Shown in pieces: positions 1 through 13,175 of a stretch of DNA of 64,000 nucleotides. The number at the start of each line of letters is the position of its first letter. Position 1 is the first letter of the stretch. Both the position numbers and the translations under genes were made by a program. A model generated the notes under the pieces. That model did no database searches, was not told the DNA's origin, and was given only the letters and a program-made list of their open reading frames with translations. The stretch covers positions 5,466,974 through 5,530,973 of the forward strand of contig NC_135259.1 of NCBI RefSeq assembly GCF_964204865.1. Reading direction: 5' to 3'. The stretch comes from Styela clava. Lineage: Eukaryota > Chordata > Ascidiacea > Stolidobranchia > Styelidae.

Positions 1-1240
1 ATTAAAATCGTCAAGTGAGATCTTGAAATTGCAAATTCCGTGAATAAAATTGTGAATTACTCGGGTAACGAATTCAGCTTTAATGACCGTCGGGGTATTG
101 TTTTGTTGAAAATTATTATTAATGTGAGAGCGCCAAAAAGATACAGTCCATACCGATGCGACTGCAATTTATATGGCCGCACTTGGTGTGGCGCGTTTAT
201 TAATAGTGTAAAATAAATTAAACGGATATCAATTATAACCAAGCGTGTCAGCGTGTTTATTTTCTGTGGTCAAGAATCGTAAAATACCATCTTGAGACAA
301 ATTCACTGCCAAATCTTAATTTTCAGTTATTATCGTTATACAAATAACGTGTAGCAACTTTTTGATTTATCGTCGACCAAAAAACCGCCCCACACTCGTC
401 CAAACGTGTGTCGAGCTTGAACGACAGGAACAATTTCATCGACGACTTTAATTAGGGAAAATATGTATTTTATTGTGAATGCAAAATAAATGTGACAAAA
501 CGCTTTTTTTCTTTTCGAAAACGAGTGTCCTGAAAAGTAAAATATGATCTAAATTAATCGCAAAAATGTTTTATTTTAAATGTTACAAAACACATTTTCG
601 CGATATAACCTTGTATATTCGGAAACGGATGTCGTGAAAAGTAAAATATGATCTAAATTAATCGCAAAAATGTCTTATTTTAAATGTAACAAAACACATT
701 TTTCGCGATACAACTGTATTTTCGGATACCGGGTGTCATGAAGAGTAAAATATGATCTGAATTAACCGTAAATAATGTTTCATTCCAAATGTATCACAAC
801 GCATTTTTTGCGATATAACTCTGTATTTTCGAAAACGGGGCGTCATTATTAATCTAATGTTTTATCTATCGTCTGACTAACGTCTGGTACACATCATATT
901 CGGGGAGAACTCTAGCCCGCGAAACGTCATTTAATTTAAAATAGAGAATGTTTCACCCATTCCAAAACGGAAAATCGCCAGTAAGTCGACAGGGATTCAA
1001 CCCTCCGGATTCAGTATTCTATATCCCCCGTGTCAGAACTTTCTGAAGAATGGAACAAAGAACCCGTCAAACCGCCGCGGAAGAAGGGGAGTATTTTTTG
1101 CACTAATAATCAGGGCGTGACATTATCAAAATCGTCAAGAAACTGGTGAATTTGCAAATTCCATGAATAAAATTGTGAATTGCTCGGTAACATTTTAGCT
1201 ATAATTATCGCCGGGGTATTGTTTTGTTGAAAACACGTTG
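1..1240. repeat. Direct repeat pair about 1.13 kb apart
   Basis: Positions 1-117 and about 1124-1236 are clearly related. Both contain 'aaaatcgtcaag', then 'tgcaaattcc', then 'gaataaaattgtgaatt', and both end at 'ggggtattgttttgttgaaa'. The first copy begins at the window edge, so its true start is unseen. The pair brackets the 104-bp minisatellite and could be the terminal repeats of an uncharacterised element or a segmental duplication. I see no supported coding sequence between the copies. Confidence 0.7.
497..845. repeat. 104-bp minisatellite, about three copies
   Basis: The core 'gaaaagtaaaatatgatct' recurs at about 532, 636 and 740 (the last with a substitution), giving a period of 104 bp. 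Each unit also holds a 'cacattttcgcgatat'-type stretch and a 'tattttcg' stretch. The third unit is the most diverged and decays near 845. There is no coding signal. Confidence 0.85.
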
Positions 1241-4200
1241 AAACTTGAGGGAATTAGTTACAATTAGAGCATGACCTCTATTAGGCACTCGAGCACTCGA
1301 AAAAAAAGCACTCGAGCCCAATCTTTTTAGCATTAAGTCGCATACGTAAAATATCCTGTAAAAGAAGTGCTGTTCATTAACGTCATCTCGTCTTATGACC
1401 ACGCAGAAATGCCTTTATTGCCGAATTATTCAATCACTATTTTAAATCAACATTCAGGATTGGCACAATTTCGGATTTGCGAACTTTATCACCATAGAAA
1501 AACATGAGAAAGTTAATTATCGTCTTAATAAATATCTGCATCACGGTATCGACAATAATATTACCATTCGCATAAAATTGGGACGGTAAATATACAAATC
1601 TTGGTAGGTATTAAAGCCAACGCAAATGTTAATTTGATTCCTCAATGTCTTCAACAGCTGTTGCCGATGTGAACCAACGGGTAAACCCGAAATATAAAAC
1701 TTCGATGTCCGCCCGACCCGCAAGAATTCATATTTGTATAAAAGAGAGGGCGGGAATATAGATTAACAAAACCTGGATGTCGCCGCCAAAACGATCGGTG
1801 ACAAGAACAATTAGCGATTACAACGGAATTAACCTATAAAAAGGCTTTGTTGCCGATTTTTTACCGAGGTTCCAAAAATATTTGTTATTGGGTACTCGTT
1901 AAAAATATTCGATTCAAAAAAATATTGAATTTTGCCCACCCGTACTCGCATATCAATGAGAAATAGTTGTGTAAATATCGCAAAATTCCGGAAAATGCCA
2001 CGTGCTTTCAACATTGTGATTACAATAAAATGGCACCTAATGGTATTTTGTGAATTTGGTGATTTTGCAAATCTGTGACATGCAGCTAAAAGTTTCCTCT
2101 GATTTGAAAATCGTGCACTTTGGTCACAATTCATCCAAAGTGACTATAATATTTTACTAACACTTTTATAGTCATTTTGAATTCATCGATATCATTGATA
2201 GTCACATGACCACTCTCGTTCAAAGAAACGCTTTGCGTAGTATTCCAACATCTGGTTTCAAAGACGCCGGGAGCGTTTATGCGGGAAAAGCGGGAATCGG
2301 TGTGCTTGTATAATAATCATTTTATAAACAAGAATTTTGCCGTTAATGCATGTGCTTTATCTCCTATGTCTGCATCTCATAGGTTAGAATTCTGGTAAAT
2401 ATCGTTATGATATGCAGAATTGATTTACAAAAGTACTAGTATGTTACTTATTTGTCAACTTAATACTCGAAAATATTTGTTAACTTCGAATTTTTATTCC
2501 ATTCAAAATCGGAAAAAAGTGCTATTTCTCTTCAAATTCGGAAAAAAGTGCTATTTCGCAGTCCCTAAAAAAAGTTGCGAAAGTGCTTCGCAATTTTCGC
2601 AAAAAAGTGCGCTAATAGTGAACACTGATTCCAATGGACTTAGGTACGCAGAGAAGGATGGATGTCAGTACCCGAAATGCTGCAAAGTTTTATCTGTTTA
2701 ATGCATGTTGCCAAACAATTAATTGACTTTAGGGCAAACGCCTATTCGGAATACTCGCAAATGTGCGAAAGAGCTCCCCGTGTACTTTTGCCATTTGCAA
2801 CCTCCTATATCTCTGGAAGCTGGATTTTTTTTCGGTCGCAGCAATCAAAACAAAACCGGCCACGTTTGGACATAGAGGCAAAAATGCGCGTGCGGATCTC
2901 AAGTATAAAATAGCGTTTTGCAACACTTAGATAAATAAGATAACTCATTAGATAAATAAGTGTAAATGTTATGACGTTATGTTGTTTGGTTGACATTGTC
3001 TCTATTCTTTACGCCTACATGTTTACTAACTTTTAAAAGCATAAAATACACAATTACGAACACAAAATCGATTTTTATATGATGGAAGAACCTCGCCTTC
3101 GTGAGATATCGCGTTCATCTGACAGACAAACAAACGGACACACAGACAGACAGACAAATACCTATCAACATACTTACCGATCTCAAGATCGATAAGTAAT
3201 AAGAACGGGGGCGCTGAATATCACGACATTCCAAGAACGGTTTAGAGCGAACCTGCAGAATCCCACCACTGCCTATATACCAATAACTTTTAGATATATT
3301 CGCATTCCGCCTCATATATATTATCTGTGGTCCGGATTCTATTGATTTTATCATCACTACTGTCCTATCAATTTGTTATATATATATATATATACTTACG
3401 GTACCACGCCGTGTTAAACCGTATATTTTGTTTCATTCTAACCATGTTAATGGCCCCATCCTTTACGCCGAATCGAATACTTCCCCGGCATTGAGCCTAT
3501 TTTAACTTCGTTGATTTTCTTCTGTCGCATATTTATCACAAAAGGTTGTAATACACTTTTTAAATAGATTGCAGTCCTTTTAATTCTAGTACATAGACCG
3601 TTGTCAGCCAATATTAATTATATATTAAATCCCTAAATATTTTATCACCGATATATTATAGAAGCAGAAAAATATATTTGAATTTCTAATGCCGAAAAAA
3701 ACGGAAATTGAACGATAGTTACGTTGCCTTTAGCTTTACCAAAATAATTGGCCTAGAACAGGTGTGGGCAAATTACGACCCGCACGAAGTGTTTCGTCCG
3801 GCCCACATTGACCCGGATTGTTACATTGTACTTTTTATTATTATATAAACGTTAGCCTAGCTGTTGGACTAGCTCTTGTAAATAAACTGTTTTTTATTCA
3901 TAGTTTTTGATATGAAGTTTTGAGCATCCGGCGCAGTGACCAATTCTATTATCTGTAACTGGCCAACTCAGAAAAGTATATACCCACACTGGCAGTGCTG
4001 AAAACCTCAGAAAGGGGTACCATATACGGTTGGCAACCACTGTTCTAAGCGCTTACTTTGAAATATATGTACCCACAACATTAGAGTTCATGTTTCCTCG
4101 CCACAAGACAATCAGGGTTTTTATGCTGTGATTTTAATTTTTTACATAACCCATAGCAAAGATTCTTATGTGTGTGTTTTCTATGCGGTATTTATTTGAT

Positions 4201-4480
4201 GGGTAGCCTATATACTGTAGCGTTTTTGCAGATTTTTTCATTCCAGGTATTATCTTACAGACAGTGCTGATAATCTGGATTCTAAAATAATTGTAAGTTA
4301 AAGCGCCAACACTTTCATCAAAAAGGCCTGTTCCCGTTTGGTCACTCTCTATAGTAACTGGAGTAACGTTAAGCTTACACACTTGTAGCTTTTTCAAGAA
4401 GAGATAATTCTCAATGTAGGCCTACTTCTGTCGAGGCAAAGATAATGAAGACAAAAATCGAAGCAGAGTTCATCAAAGAA
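1241..4480. other. Non-coding interval with simple repeats
   Basis: I see no supportable gene here. Short open frames lack domains and splice context. The region holds a CAGA/CAAA-rich low-complexity stretch at about 3121-3160 and a (TA)n microsatellite at about 3379-3393. It also holds a possible hAT-end fragment near 3770-4045, listed separately. Confidence 0.5.
3770..4045. mobile_element. Possible decayed hAT-type element
   Basis: The left edge reads 'caggtgtgggcaaattacg' followed by CCCG-rich sequence, typical of hAT termini. The right edge reads 'ggttggcaaccactgttcta'. The terminal bases are loosely inverted (TAGAACAG on both sides), but I cannot find a clean 8-bp target duplication, so the boundaries are approximate and the assignment is tentative. 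Confidence 0.35.
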
Positions 4481-4485
4481 TAATT

Positions 4486-4491
4486 TTTATT
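4486..4491 (-). terminator. Poly(A) signal of minus-strand CCP gene
   Basis: An AATAAA hexamer on the minus strand (TTTATT on plus) lies about 115 nt beyond the predicted stop codon at 4605. It is the nearest perfect hexamer after the terminal exon. Confidence 0.5.
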
Positions 4492-4604
4492 GTAATCAAG
4501 CATAGACGAACATTTTTATGCAAGAACTTAACATTTGCTGTTTCTATTATTTCATGATTCGTCGCCAACTGAATTCCTATTTTTGCTGAATATGATCTTC
4601 AATA

Positions 4605-7600
4605 TTAGTGCTTGTTGCGCACTATTTTCACAACCTTGTGTTCTGTTACAATAAAAGAAATATTGTGTTAAATTTGAATCAATTAGGCCTTGAGCGACAA
4701 ATGCTGACAAATTAAAATAATTTTTTTTTATTCAAAGACGTGCCTCATATAAGACATATGTACCCGTTTTAACATCTTGAAATAAATTTTTTCATGAATC
4801 AGCAGTTTGACTAGGACAACCGGCACATGATTTGCTTATAAAATGATTTTTTATTGTGTAAGTTTGTCTAGAACTCGAAGGACTCAATAGTTTAATGTTT
4901 GTGGGCTATACTGCAAAACTATCACCAACTGTTTTATTATGAACTTACTTATGCATGACTTATCACAGAGAACAACGTTATAATTAACGTTCAATCGATA
5001 TCCTGAAGAACAACTAAAAACTGCTTTTTCTCCAGCCTTAAAGGCAATTTTGTTAGGGTGGATACGTCCGTGTGCATAATGCTCCGGAACATGACAATAC
5101 TCTGAAAATCAAACGTTAAATTAACCATAATTTCTCTCTGTAGGAAAATACTTATATACTAGGCACTTTGTCATGTACTTCAAACACGTGGCTTAGGATC
5201 GTGCAATAACATAGACAACATTAGGCCCTGCCTTCACGCCGGATGAAAATATAGGCTACTATGCATAGTTAGTTTTATTTTGAACCGATACTGGAATTAT
5301 TATAACAACTCACTGTAACATTTGAAGGGTTCCTGGTCCCATAGTCCATCATTTCCACAAGATGCATAACTGTAGTCGATGTGACTTGGTGCATAGTATC
5401 CGTCTGTACACGTAAACTCTATTTTTTCACCGTATTTATACAAAGTAACTTCGTATGGTTTGTAGTGATATAATGCGGAGTCGGGTGCAATGCAAGATTC
5501 TATAAAAAAGATGTTAGACACATGTTCATTTATTCGGCATTCAAAAAGCTGATAAATCATTTGACGGAATAAATTTAGTTGTCACACAAGGCGCCAATAA
5601 TCAGCTTTTACGGGTTATTGATTACTTACTTTTGCAAACCGGGTGTTCATACGTCCATATTCCGTTCGTCTGACAGATATTGTGATCGTACAAATCCTTC
5701 TCATAATACAAATAGTAATCTTCAGAACATTCGTAAGTGAGCTTCGTGTTGTAATCGTGAAATTTCAACTCTGGTTTTAAAATACCATGCTGTAGTACAT
5801 ATGATGGACAGTATCCTGAAATTGTAAGTTTGTACGGTTTTCAGTATCAATCGTTTAATATTTCCACGATTTGTTGTTCTAAGGGTAGCTGAACTAATTC
5901 GCCCGAGATGAGATGAACAAATAAAGAATAAAAAAGCATAGCGGATGTAAATGTTTTTGTATTTTTTTTTTGTATGTTTCCGAATATGATGCAAAATTAC
6001 GCCAAAAACTAATAATTGTTTAATAGTTGTTATAAAAGCATTGAAATATTCAGTTCCAAATGTGTGAATGGCATATAATTCGACAAATTTTTCAATCAGA
6101 AATATCAACTTACTGTAACAAACAAACGGATCTTGATCCCAGAATCCACTCGCTCCACAAACTGCAGACTCATAGTCAATATTTGACGGAACATAATATC
6201 CATTAGCACATATGAATTGAATTTCTTCTCCGATTTTGTACAACATTTTTTTAAAATCCATTTCATAATGGAAATCGGAATACAGCGGTGCTTCGCAGTA
6301 TTCTGTGAAGTTGATAAAATAAAGTGAGCACATATAGGTTACGATTCCTTTTATGATGAACAATTTTTGCCAAAGTATACACAAAATTAGAGAACTGATA
6401 TTTGTATAAAGTGAGGCGCGAATTTCGAAAGTACATATTTAAGTTGAAGAAAATCATGTTGAAATAGCGACATTCATATCAATACTTTGTAATATATGAA
6501 ATAGGCATTTTATTTGGGAACTATATAATACATGCCACTTGTTAGAAAAACAATGCGAGTAATATTAGCTAAATGAAAATAAGTACGATTGTTCAATGCT
6601 TCGTACCGTCAATTTGAAGAGTTAACATTATGAATTCTTTATTCATAAAGGTAGTCGAGTATATTATATTCGAGGTAGGATACAAGTTTCTTATGTGCAT
6701 CCGCCATTTTGATGCCTTTGTCAGAATAACTCTGTAATTTGTGTGTATCTACTTACTGTAACATACGGGAGGCTGATAATTCCAACTGCCATCCTTTTGA
6801 CAGACATTGTTTTCGTAAGTTTTACCATTGTAGTGCAAGTAATATTCATGATCGCAAGTGTACGACAATTTTTGGTCGTATTTAAAGGTGGGTTTAACAG
6901 GAATGTAGCCACCATTTTGAATATTATGTGGAGAACAGTATTCTAGATAAATAAATGAACATTTCAATTGGTTCGAAAAATAAAAGCAGCAAAGATAGAA
7001 GATGACCATGAAGTTATATTATGTTGATATGTTAGGTACGTGTATATGAACATATTGGAAACGTTATGAAAAAATGCAAGCTAAATTAACTACCGTCCGT
7101 TTGTGACCGAGTTTCCAAAGTATATTCTTAAGAGTTCTCGGTTAAAAAAGGCAAATCGATTTTATTGAGCGATTCGTATATTGTCTGAAGAAATGTAATC
7201 ATAACATTTCTTGATTAAAAATGATATTACAAAGTAATATTTTCAGCAGTAATATTGAAATGCAATAACATTCTTACTGTAACAAGTAAACGGTTCTTGA
7301 TCCCAGAGGCCATTTTCTAAGCAAGTTGCATGGTCGTATTCTATGTGTTTTGGTGCGTAATATCCAGTTTGGCATTCAAACGAAATTTTTTCTCCAGCTT
7401 TGTAAAGTTGTTTGTCAAAAGAATTATAGTAATAAGTACTATGTGAAGGGGCTTCGCAGTATTCTAATAGAAAATACAAATATATTAGAATAAATACAAA
7501 AGATACTGACAAAAAGCGATTTAAAACAAGCCCTCGTTTTGAAACAGACTTTAACAGGTAGTAAATACATATTTAATCATGGATATTAAAAATGCCATAC

Positions 7601-9669
7601 TTCTGCAAACAGGCACGTTCTTGTCCCAATGTCCGTTTTTCTGGCAAACTGAATAATGTTCGTCTTTGTGTGGATGGGCATAGTATCCGTTGTTACATTT
7701 GTAGACGACTTTATCATTGAATTTATAAGCCTTATATGTTGGCGTGTAGTCTCCGTGAGAAATTGAACGTGGTTTACAATAATCTGAACGAATTTGAATA
7801 ATAGACTGCATGATATATCAAAAACACCGTGTATACAATATTTTTTTGCCATCATTTTCCAGATAAAAAGAGAAAAAAATTGATCTCATCGTTATTAAAC
7901 AAAAACGATAAGCGAGATATAGTATGTTTATTGATAATGGTTATCATTACCCATTCAAAACAGAAAAAAAAACTTACCTAGACATATCTTTGACTGAGTC
8001 CATTTCCCATTAGTTTCACAGTGGGCGTAAGCATACTTTGTTTTTGATCTTGGACATCCATAGTAAACAATTTCTTCATATTTATACTGAGGTTTTTTCG
8101 GAGAGAAGTCACCCGCTATATATTTATCAGGATCTTCACAGTGTTCTAAAAATATGTAAATGGACAAACATTCTAAGTTAGAGGTTAGCAGTTTTTATGT
8201 AAATTTGCTAAAAGCACGTTTTCGAGCCTTCACTTAAAATATGTTACTTACATAGCAGTTGGAAGCCGTCACCGTCCCACTGAAAGCTAGATATCTATCA
8301 ATTGGTACTACCAATACGCTAGTAGTAACTAACTGACATTGAACTCAGAGCAATTCAAGTTGTCACTGTCCATAAAGGTATTTAAGGAAAGAAGTTTTTA
8401 CCTGAAGGGAATGGACGCGAACGCACGCGATCGAAATCTTTTGTGAATACAGGAATTAAAGCACTGACAAACAGAATTCTTTTTTATTCATCCGACTGAG
8501 CAATATCATTTCAATGTACCAACATTACTAAATGATAGTGCTATGAAAATTTCTATGAAATTTTAAAATCACTTACTGTAACAAGAAAACGGCTCTTGAT
8601 CCCACAATCCCCCTTCTGTACAAGTTGCAGACGTGTATCCTACGTCGGATGGAATGTAGTAGTTGTCGATGCATTTGAAATGAATTTTGCTTCCAACTTT
8701 GTAGAGCTTGGCACCGTAGGCCTCGTGGTTATACACAATGTGGTTGGGACTCTCACATGCTTCTGTAAAATAGTAAAATACAAAATGATTTAAAAGCAAG
8801 TTACGCGAAGGTAATTGATGTATAAAAAAAACTAAACAGAAAATTTATTTGATTTTTTTGCTTTCTTGTCAAGTTTTCTAAATTTTCAGCAATAAATACA
8901 CTTTTCGTGTTCTGAAAACTTGTATAGGAGGTGAGAAAATAACCAAAAAAGGATTTTCAGTTAGTACTTACTTATGCATCGAGGTAATTGAGTCGACCAA
9001 TGTCCATTCATACATTTTGATTTCGTTTCTCCATCTAAATAGTAGCCATTATCACACGAGTATGAGATGATCACACCATCTCGGAAATAACCTCGAATTG
9101 GTCGCTGTGAAACTTTGTAGAAACCACTTTTTATAAAAGGTTGTTCACAGGCTGCAACGAAATATATAGATTAAAGAAATAATTGTTTATGCATCAATTT
9201 ACAATATAAAAACGAATTGATTGTCAAAAGTATAAATTACTGCACAAGAAAGGTTTATCATTCAATTTTAAATTGTTACATTTATTACAAAGTAATCAAG
9301 TTATTCAGTTGAAAGAAATATTCTATAATAAGATGACAAGAACCGAGTAAAATGTATTTCACTGTTTTTCAAAATTGTTTGTATCACTTTGATTGTTAGA
9401 TGTTTAAGCTATAACGTCTTTGAATTGTTGAACTTGGCTTGTTAAATTTAATCGTCTTCCCTCACAATATCAGTGCATGCTAGAAAGGAATTATCATACC
9501 GTACAGAGCATAGAAAGACATAACCTAGAATATTCAACGTTACACCTCAATTCACAATAGAATGTCATTCACCACAAAATTAATATTCATACTTACGTTT
9601 GTTAGCTTCACAAAGTTGAAAAATTAGTACAATAGGCAGAACAGTTAAAATTATCACAAGTGTTTTCAT
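4605..9669 (-). CDS. Secreted tyrosine-rich multi-CCP (sushi) protein, 10 CCP exons
   Basis: Predicted secreted protein of 637 aa made of complement-control-protein domains. Coding exons in transcript order: 9669-9597 (signal peptide), 9151-8972, 8762-8577, 8145-7978, 7783-7601, 7463-7278, 6942-6757, 6302-6114, 5815-5630, 5499-5314, 5101-4949, 4642-4605. Every junction is phase 1 with GT and AG ends. The first exon starts MKTLVIILTVLP and is hydrophobic. CCP1 is canonical. CCP2-CCP9 carry four Cys and a Trp in the usual order but are very rich in Tyr. They fall into two types that mostly alternate: A, ending in a 'LWDQEPFxCYS'-like stretch, and B, with a 'YYLHY'-like middle. The CCP3 exon is short (168 nt). 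CCP10 lacks the Trp-bearing segment. The last exon adds a short basic tail and TAA. There is no membrane segment or GPI signal. It lies head to head with the plus-strand CCP gene. Function is unknown; defence, recognition or matrix roles are inference. Confidence 0.85.
8252..8281 (-). pseudogene. Relic CCP exon tail inside an intron
   Basis: Between the CCP2 and CCP3 exons the minus strand has a plausible acceptor (TTTCAG), a short stretch beginning Trp-Asp-Gly, a Cys-Tyr codon pair that needs a one-base frame change, and a consensus GTAAGT donor. This matches the 3' end of a CCP exon, but no upstream part with the first three cysteines is evident. It is probably a decayed exon. Confidence 0.35.
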
Positions 9670-9717
9670 TCTTCCGCGACTTATTCGAATCTTATTCAAT
9701 AAAATGTAAGTTCTTCA

Positions 9718-9724
9718 CTTTTAT
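9718..9724 (-). promoter_or_regulatory. Possible TATA-like box of minus CCP gene
   Basis: An ATAAAAG motif on the minus strand lies about 50 nt upstream of the predicted ATG at 9669. Spacing would place the start site near 9690 and give a very short 5' UTR. This is position and motif evidence only. Confidence 0.3.
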
Positions 9725-11639
9725 TCTGAAGAATAGCAAGAGCCTTAAAACAGTATTAAATCCTAGAAGTTTCAATTTCCAGAATATATGATCTTGAAGT
9801 CTGGAGATTTCCAATTTATACCAAGAGTTGTTTTATTTTCATGATCGAACGTCATAATCGTGATATGATCTTCACCTGAATTAAAGGTTGGCGTTGAGAA
9901 AAACATATTGGGAAGTTCAATTTGAATTTTACGTAGTCATTCTTATGTTCATGTTGTTAGAAATTAATTTGCAATGTCATAAACCCATGTATGTCCCGTT
10001 AAACTTGCAAAGTTTATGTCGCCTAATGTTCTAAATTTTTGACTTTCTCAGATACATTAAATGTATTTTACGAGTGGGGGATCTTACGATTTGATTAAAA
10101 CTGTATTTGGTAAGTTTATACGCTTATTACAAAAAAAAACATGAATAATATTATCTAAAAAAATAAATGAAAAATTATATTTGTGCAGTGATGTTGAAAA
10201 ATTTTTGTGAAATTTTTGCACAAAAATACATTTTGTACAGCTAGTCTTTGTTTGAAAAATAAAACTTTATAGTCATGATGTCATATAGATTATGTGATCA
10301 CGATATTAACCTTGCTACGACAAGAAACGTGAACGTACAAAAAGTGACTAGACAAAATGAGTTTGTTTTTTCTGACCTATTTTTGACAATGGCTAGAGGC
10401 AATAATTTCCTTTGTTCTAATTATGAAATTAACAAATGTAAAGATAAAATGGAGCTGCGTCAGCCTTAGAATGTTGAAAAAATCGCTCATAGTTCGTTAT
10501 GGCAATATTCAATCATCTCAAAAAAATTAAAAGAGCTTATCGAACAAAAATCATAAATATTCAATATAAACTATATTTACATACAAAACTTGTACAGAGT
10601 GAGTACAAAACCTAGTATTTTTTTAAACTCCGTTTCCCATAATGTAGTGTAGAATACCTGACGCACTCACCAAAGAACTATGAACAAACATGTTCTTTCA
10701 ATAACCATTATGATAAAACAAGCATCGAGTGCATGTAAGGTATAAATCAGTTCAAATCGCGACAAAAGATAATCAACATTGTATTTTATTATACAGAAAC
10801 AATTTAACATGACATGCCTTTAATTCGAATTACAAATTATAAGAAGCAAATAAAAACAACGGCTGTTTTGAGATGCAATTTAAAAAGATTTTACTAATAT
10901 GATTATAAATAAACATGACATCGTATTTAAATTTTGATTGCCCATATTATATCTATTACTTTGATCAACTAAACAAATTCTAAATCATATTAATCATAGT
11001 GGGGGTGTCTTCGATAGCAACGCGCGTTGCTCGAATAACATGAATGATAAATAGTAATTTTTTTACAGGGTATAGTGTTGAGGTTATGTTTACGGTGATT
11101 CAAGAACAGGATTTATATGTAAGTTGCAAAATGATAACGATTAATAGAACATTTTCCATGTTTATGCAAGACACCTTGCGGGCATCACGTGTCCATAGAC
11201 ACAATTTTGGATACCGCTTACTTATAGAAACAAGCTTTAGTTGTGAAACAGTGTTGACAATTTAGGTACTGGAACAACGCTTCTTTGATCATTCATATTT
11301 GTTATTAAAAAACACAAGTTTTCCGTCAAGTTATGAAGTTATGTAAACCGATTATTGCCAATGAGATATAGTGAAGCTGGATGAACAGAAGCATTAGCGA
11401 TTATAATAATAAGCGGTCGCAATTGCGTTAGAATCGCCTCGTGGCTTTGCTGGGACGCGCCACATTGGAAGAGAAGTCTACAATTGCCACAAACAATTTT
11501 GAGTAGCATGTGAAAATCGAATATCGAGAATAACGTTCCGAATAAATTTTTCTTAATTATAAATATATAAATCACGATATTCTTGATAGTGGCGTTAAAA
11601 ACGTGGCAACCTCCTAGTGACTTTGCAAAAATATTGTAT

Positions 11640-11830
11640 AAAATAAATGAATTCACCTGCCCGCGGGCACCGGAATGTGGCGGCAAGCTACCGAATAAAA
11701 ACAACCCATTATTTTTCAATCACGAATTATTACGTAGTGATGCACGTATTTAAACATAATTACATGGCTTTCCATGTTAGCTTTGTGAATAGTGCATCGG
11801 CCATTTTGTTTTGCTTTTCATGTTTTATCA
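11640..11830. repeat. Dispersed repeat, copy 1
   Basis: This copy runs from a CACC..GCCCGCGGGCACCGG-like start, through 'atgtggcggcaagct' and an 'acgtatttaaacataatt' stretch, to 'cggccattttgttttg'. Diverged copies recur at about 13010-13175 and 23205-23365, so all three flank the CCP genes. The family is not recognised. Confidence 0.55.
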
Positions 11831-13009
11831 CATCTTGAGACAATATATGATTAGTTCAACTATCTACAATAAACTAAAATCTAAATTCTAAAGGAATAAA
11901 TAATTAAACATAGGCACTAAAAATGAGACGTTCATGCAATGTTACGGATTGATAATAACTAACCCATACTACACTTCTTATAAATACCTACTTCGCAATG
12001 GATAAAGAATAAACTTGTTTTAACTGTAGTTGTTTCAAACGTTTCAAACAAGATTGCGGTGAATTTAATAATATGTAACAATGGAATTACAGTGAAGGCA
12101 CAATAGAACTAATTTAAAGAATAATCTAAGGTAAATAATCTTTTCACGAAAGACAAGTGTCCAACAATAAATTAATCCATATTTATATAACGAAAATCTT
12201 ATGACAGTAATATGCGTATATGATAAGAATTGACGATAAAGTTACACAATTGTTCGCATCTTTAATTTTTTCATCCAATTTAAAGCAACACCGACGTCCG
12301 CGACCTAATTTAAAGAATAACGTTGACAAATTGCCTCGCAGAAGAAAATAATGACAAAGCCATATCAATATTTTCCGAATTATTAGACTTATTTATTATG
12401 AAATCCAGCCAACATTAAAATAATCTTTGGTGTCGTAAAAAGATCATAGTAATTAATATTGCTCAAAGTAGAAATTTAGTATTATAAGCAAACTCATTTC
12501 GAAATGCCACACTAAGCAATATATAGCTACATCAAAACATGAAAAATGCATCGGGTAAACCCTATTTCGTTTCATGCCTTTTGCATTAAAATATATAATA
12601 TACTGAGAGTTTTGAAAATGTAAATTTGTGATGTTTTAACATTACAAGTAAAGAAGCTAAAAACTTCTAGCGCTTGCTTGTTAATGTAAGCTCTCGCCGA
12701 TCTCAATGCTCGTATATTGAAGGGACACGATGTTAGTATTTTTGAGGTTTTCGGTTTCGTCTTATGCTTCGTATTTCATTAATTCAACTTCCTCAAAAAA
12801 TTTGGAAGGCAGTTGTTAGACGGAAAAATACTGCAGTCCGTTGTTTTGCACTATTGGTTGGTGAACACTGAACAAACATGGTTTTCGTGAAGCATATGAT
12901 AATAAATTTGTTTAAATTGAATTAAATTTGTCTTTTACGACTGTATTACGACATTATACTTGATTTCAAAAACAGGAAAAATGTCTCAATGACTTTGCAC
13001 AATTATTTT

Positions 13010-13175
13010 TACCTCCCCTTAGGCACTGGTATGTGGTGGCAGACAAACAGATAAAAATAACTTCGCTTATTTTCTATCCCGAATTGCTACAAAGTATAGC
13101 ACGTATTTGCAGATAATCATATGAACTCATTCATTAGGATTATGGTTGTTAAAACCGGCCATTTTGTTTCGTGCT
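13010..13175. repeat. Dispersed repeat, copy 2
   Basis: Shares the order of motifs of copy 1: 'aggcactggtatgtggtgg', then an 'aataacttcgcttatttt' stretch, then 'agcacgtatttgcagataat', then 'ccggccattttgtttcg'. It is diverged by substitutions and small indels. No terminal inverted repeats were seen. Confidence 0.55.

Noticed and set aside
3115..3357. A frame rich in Cys/Val/Ser repeats near 3.1-3.3 kb
   Set aside because: It is produced by a CAGACAAA-type low-complexity tract read in reverse, not a real protein.
9670..9710. A spliced-leader-like string (TTTTATTGAATAAG) just upstream of the minus CCP start
   Set aside because: It resembles the Ciona spliced leader only in part, and no donor GT follows directly as an SL RNA gene would need. 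The element could equally be chance in AT-rich DNA.
11339..11719. A 126-codon minus-strand frame between the CCP genes
   Set aside because: It overlaps the dispersed repeat, has no recognisable motif, and has no conserved start or splice context.
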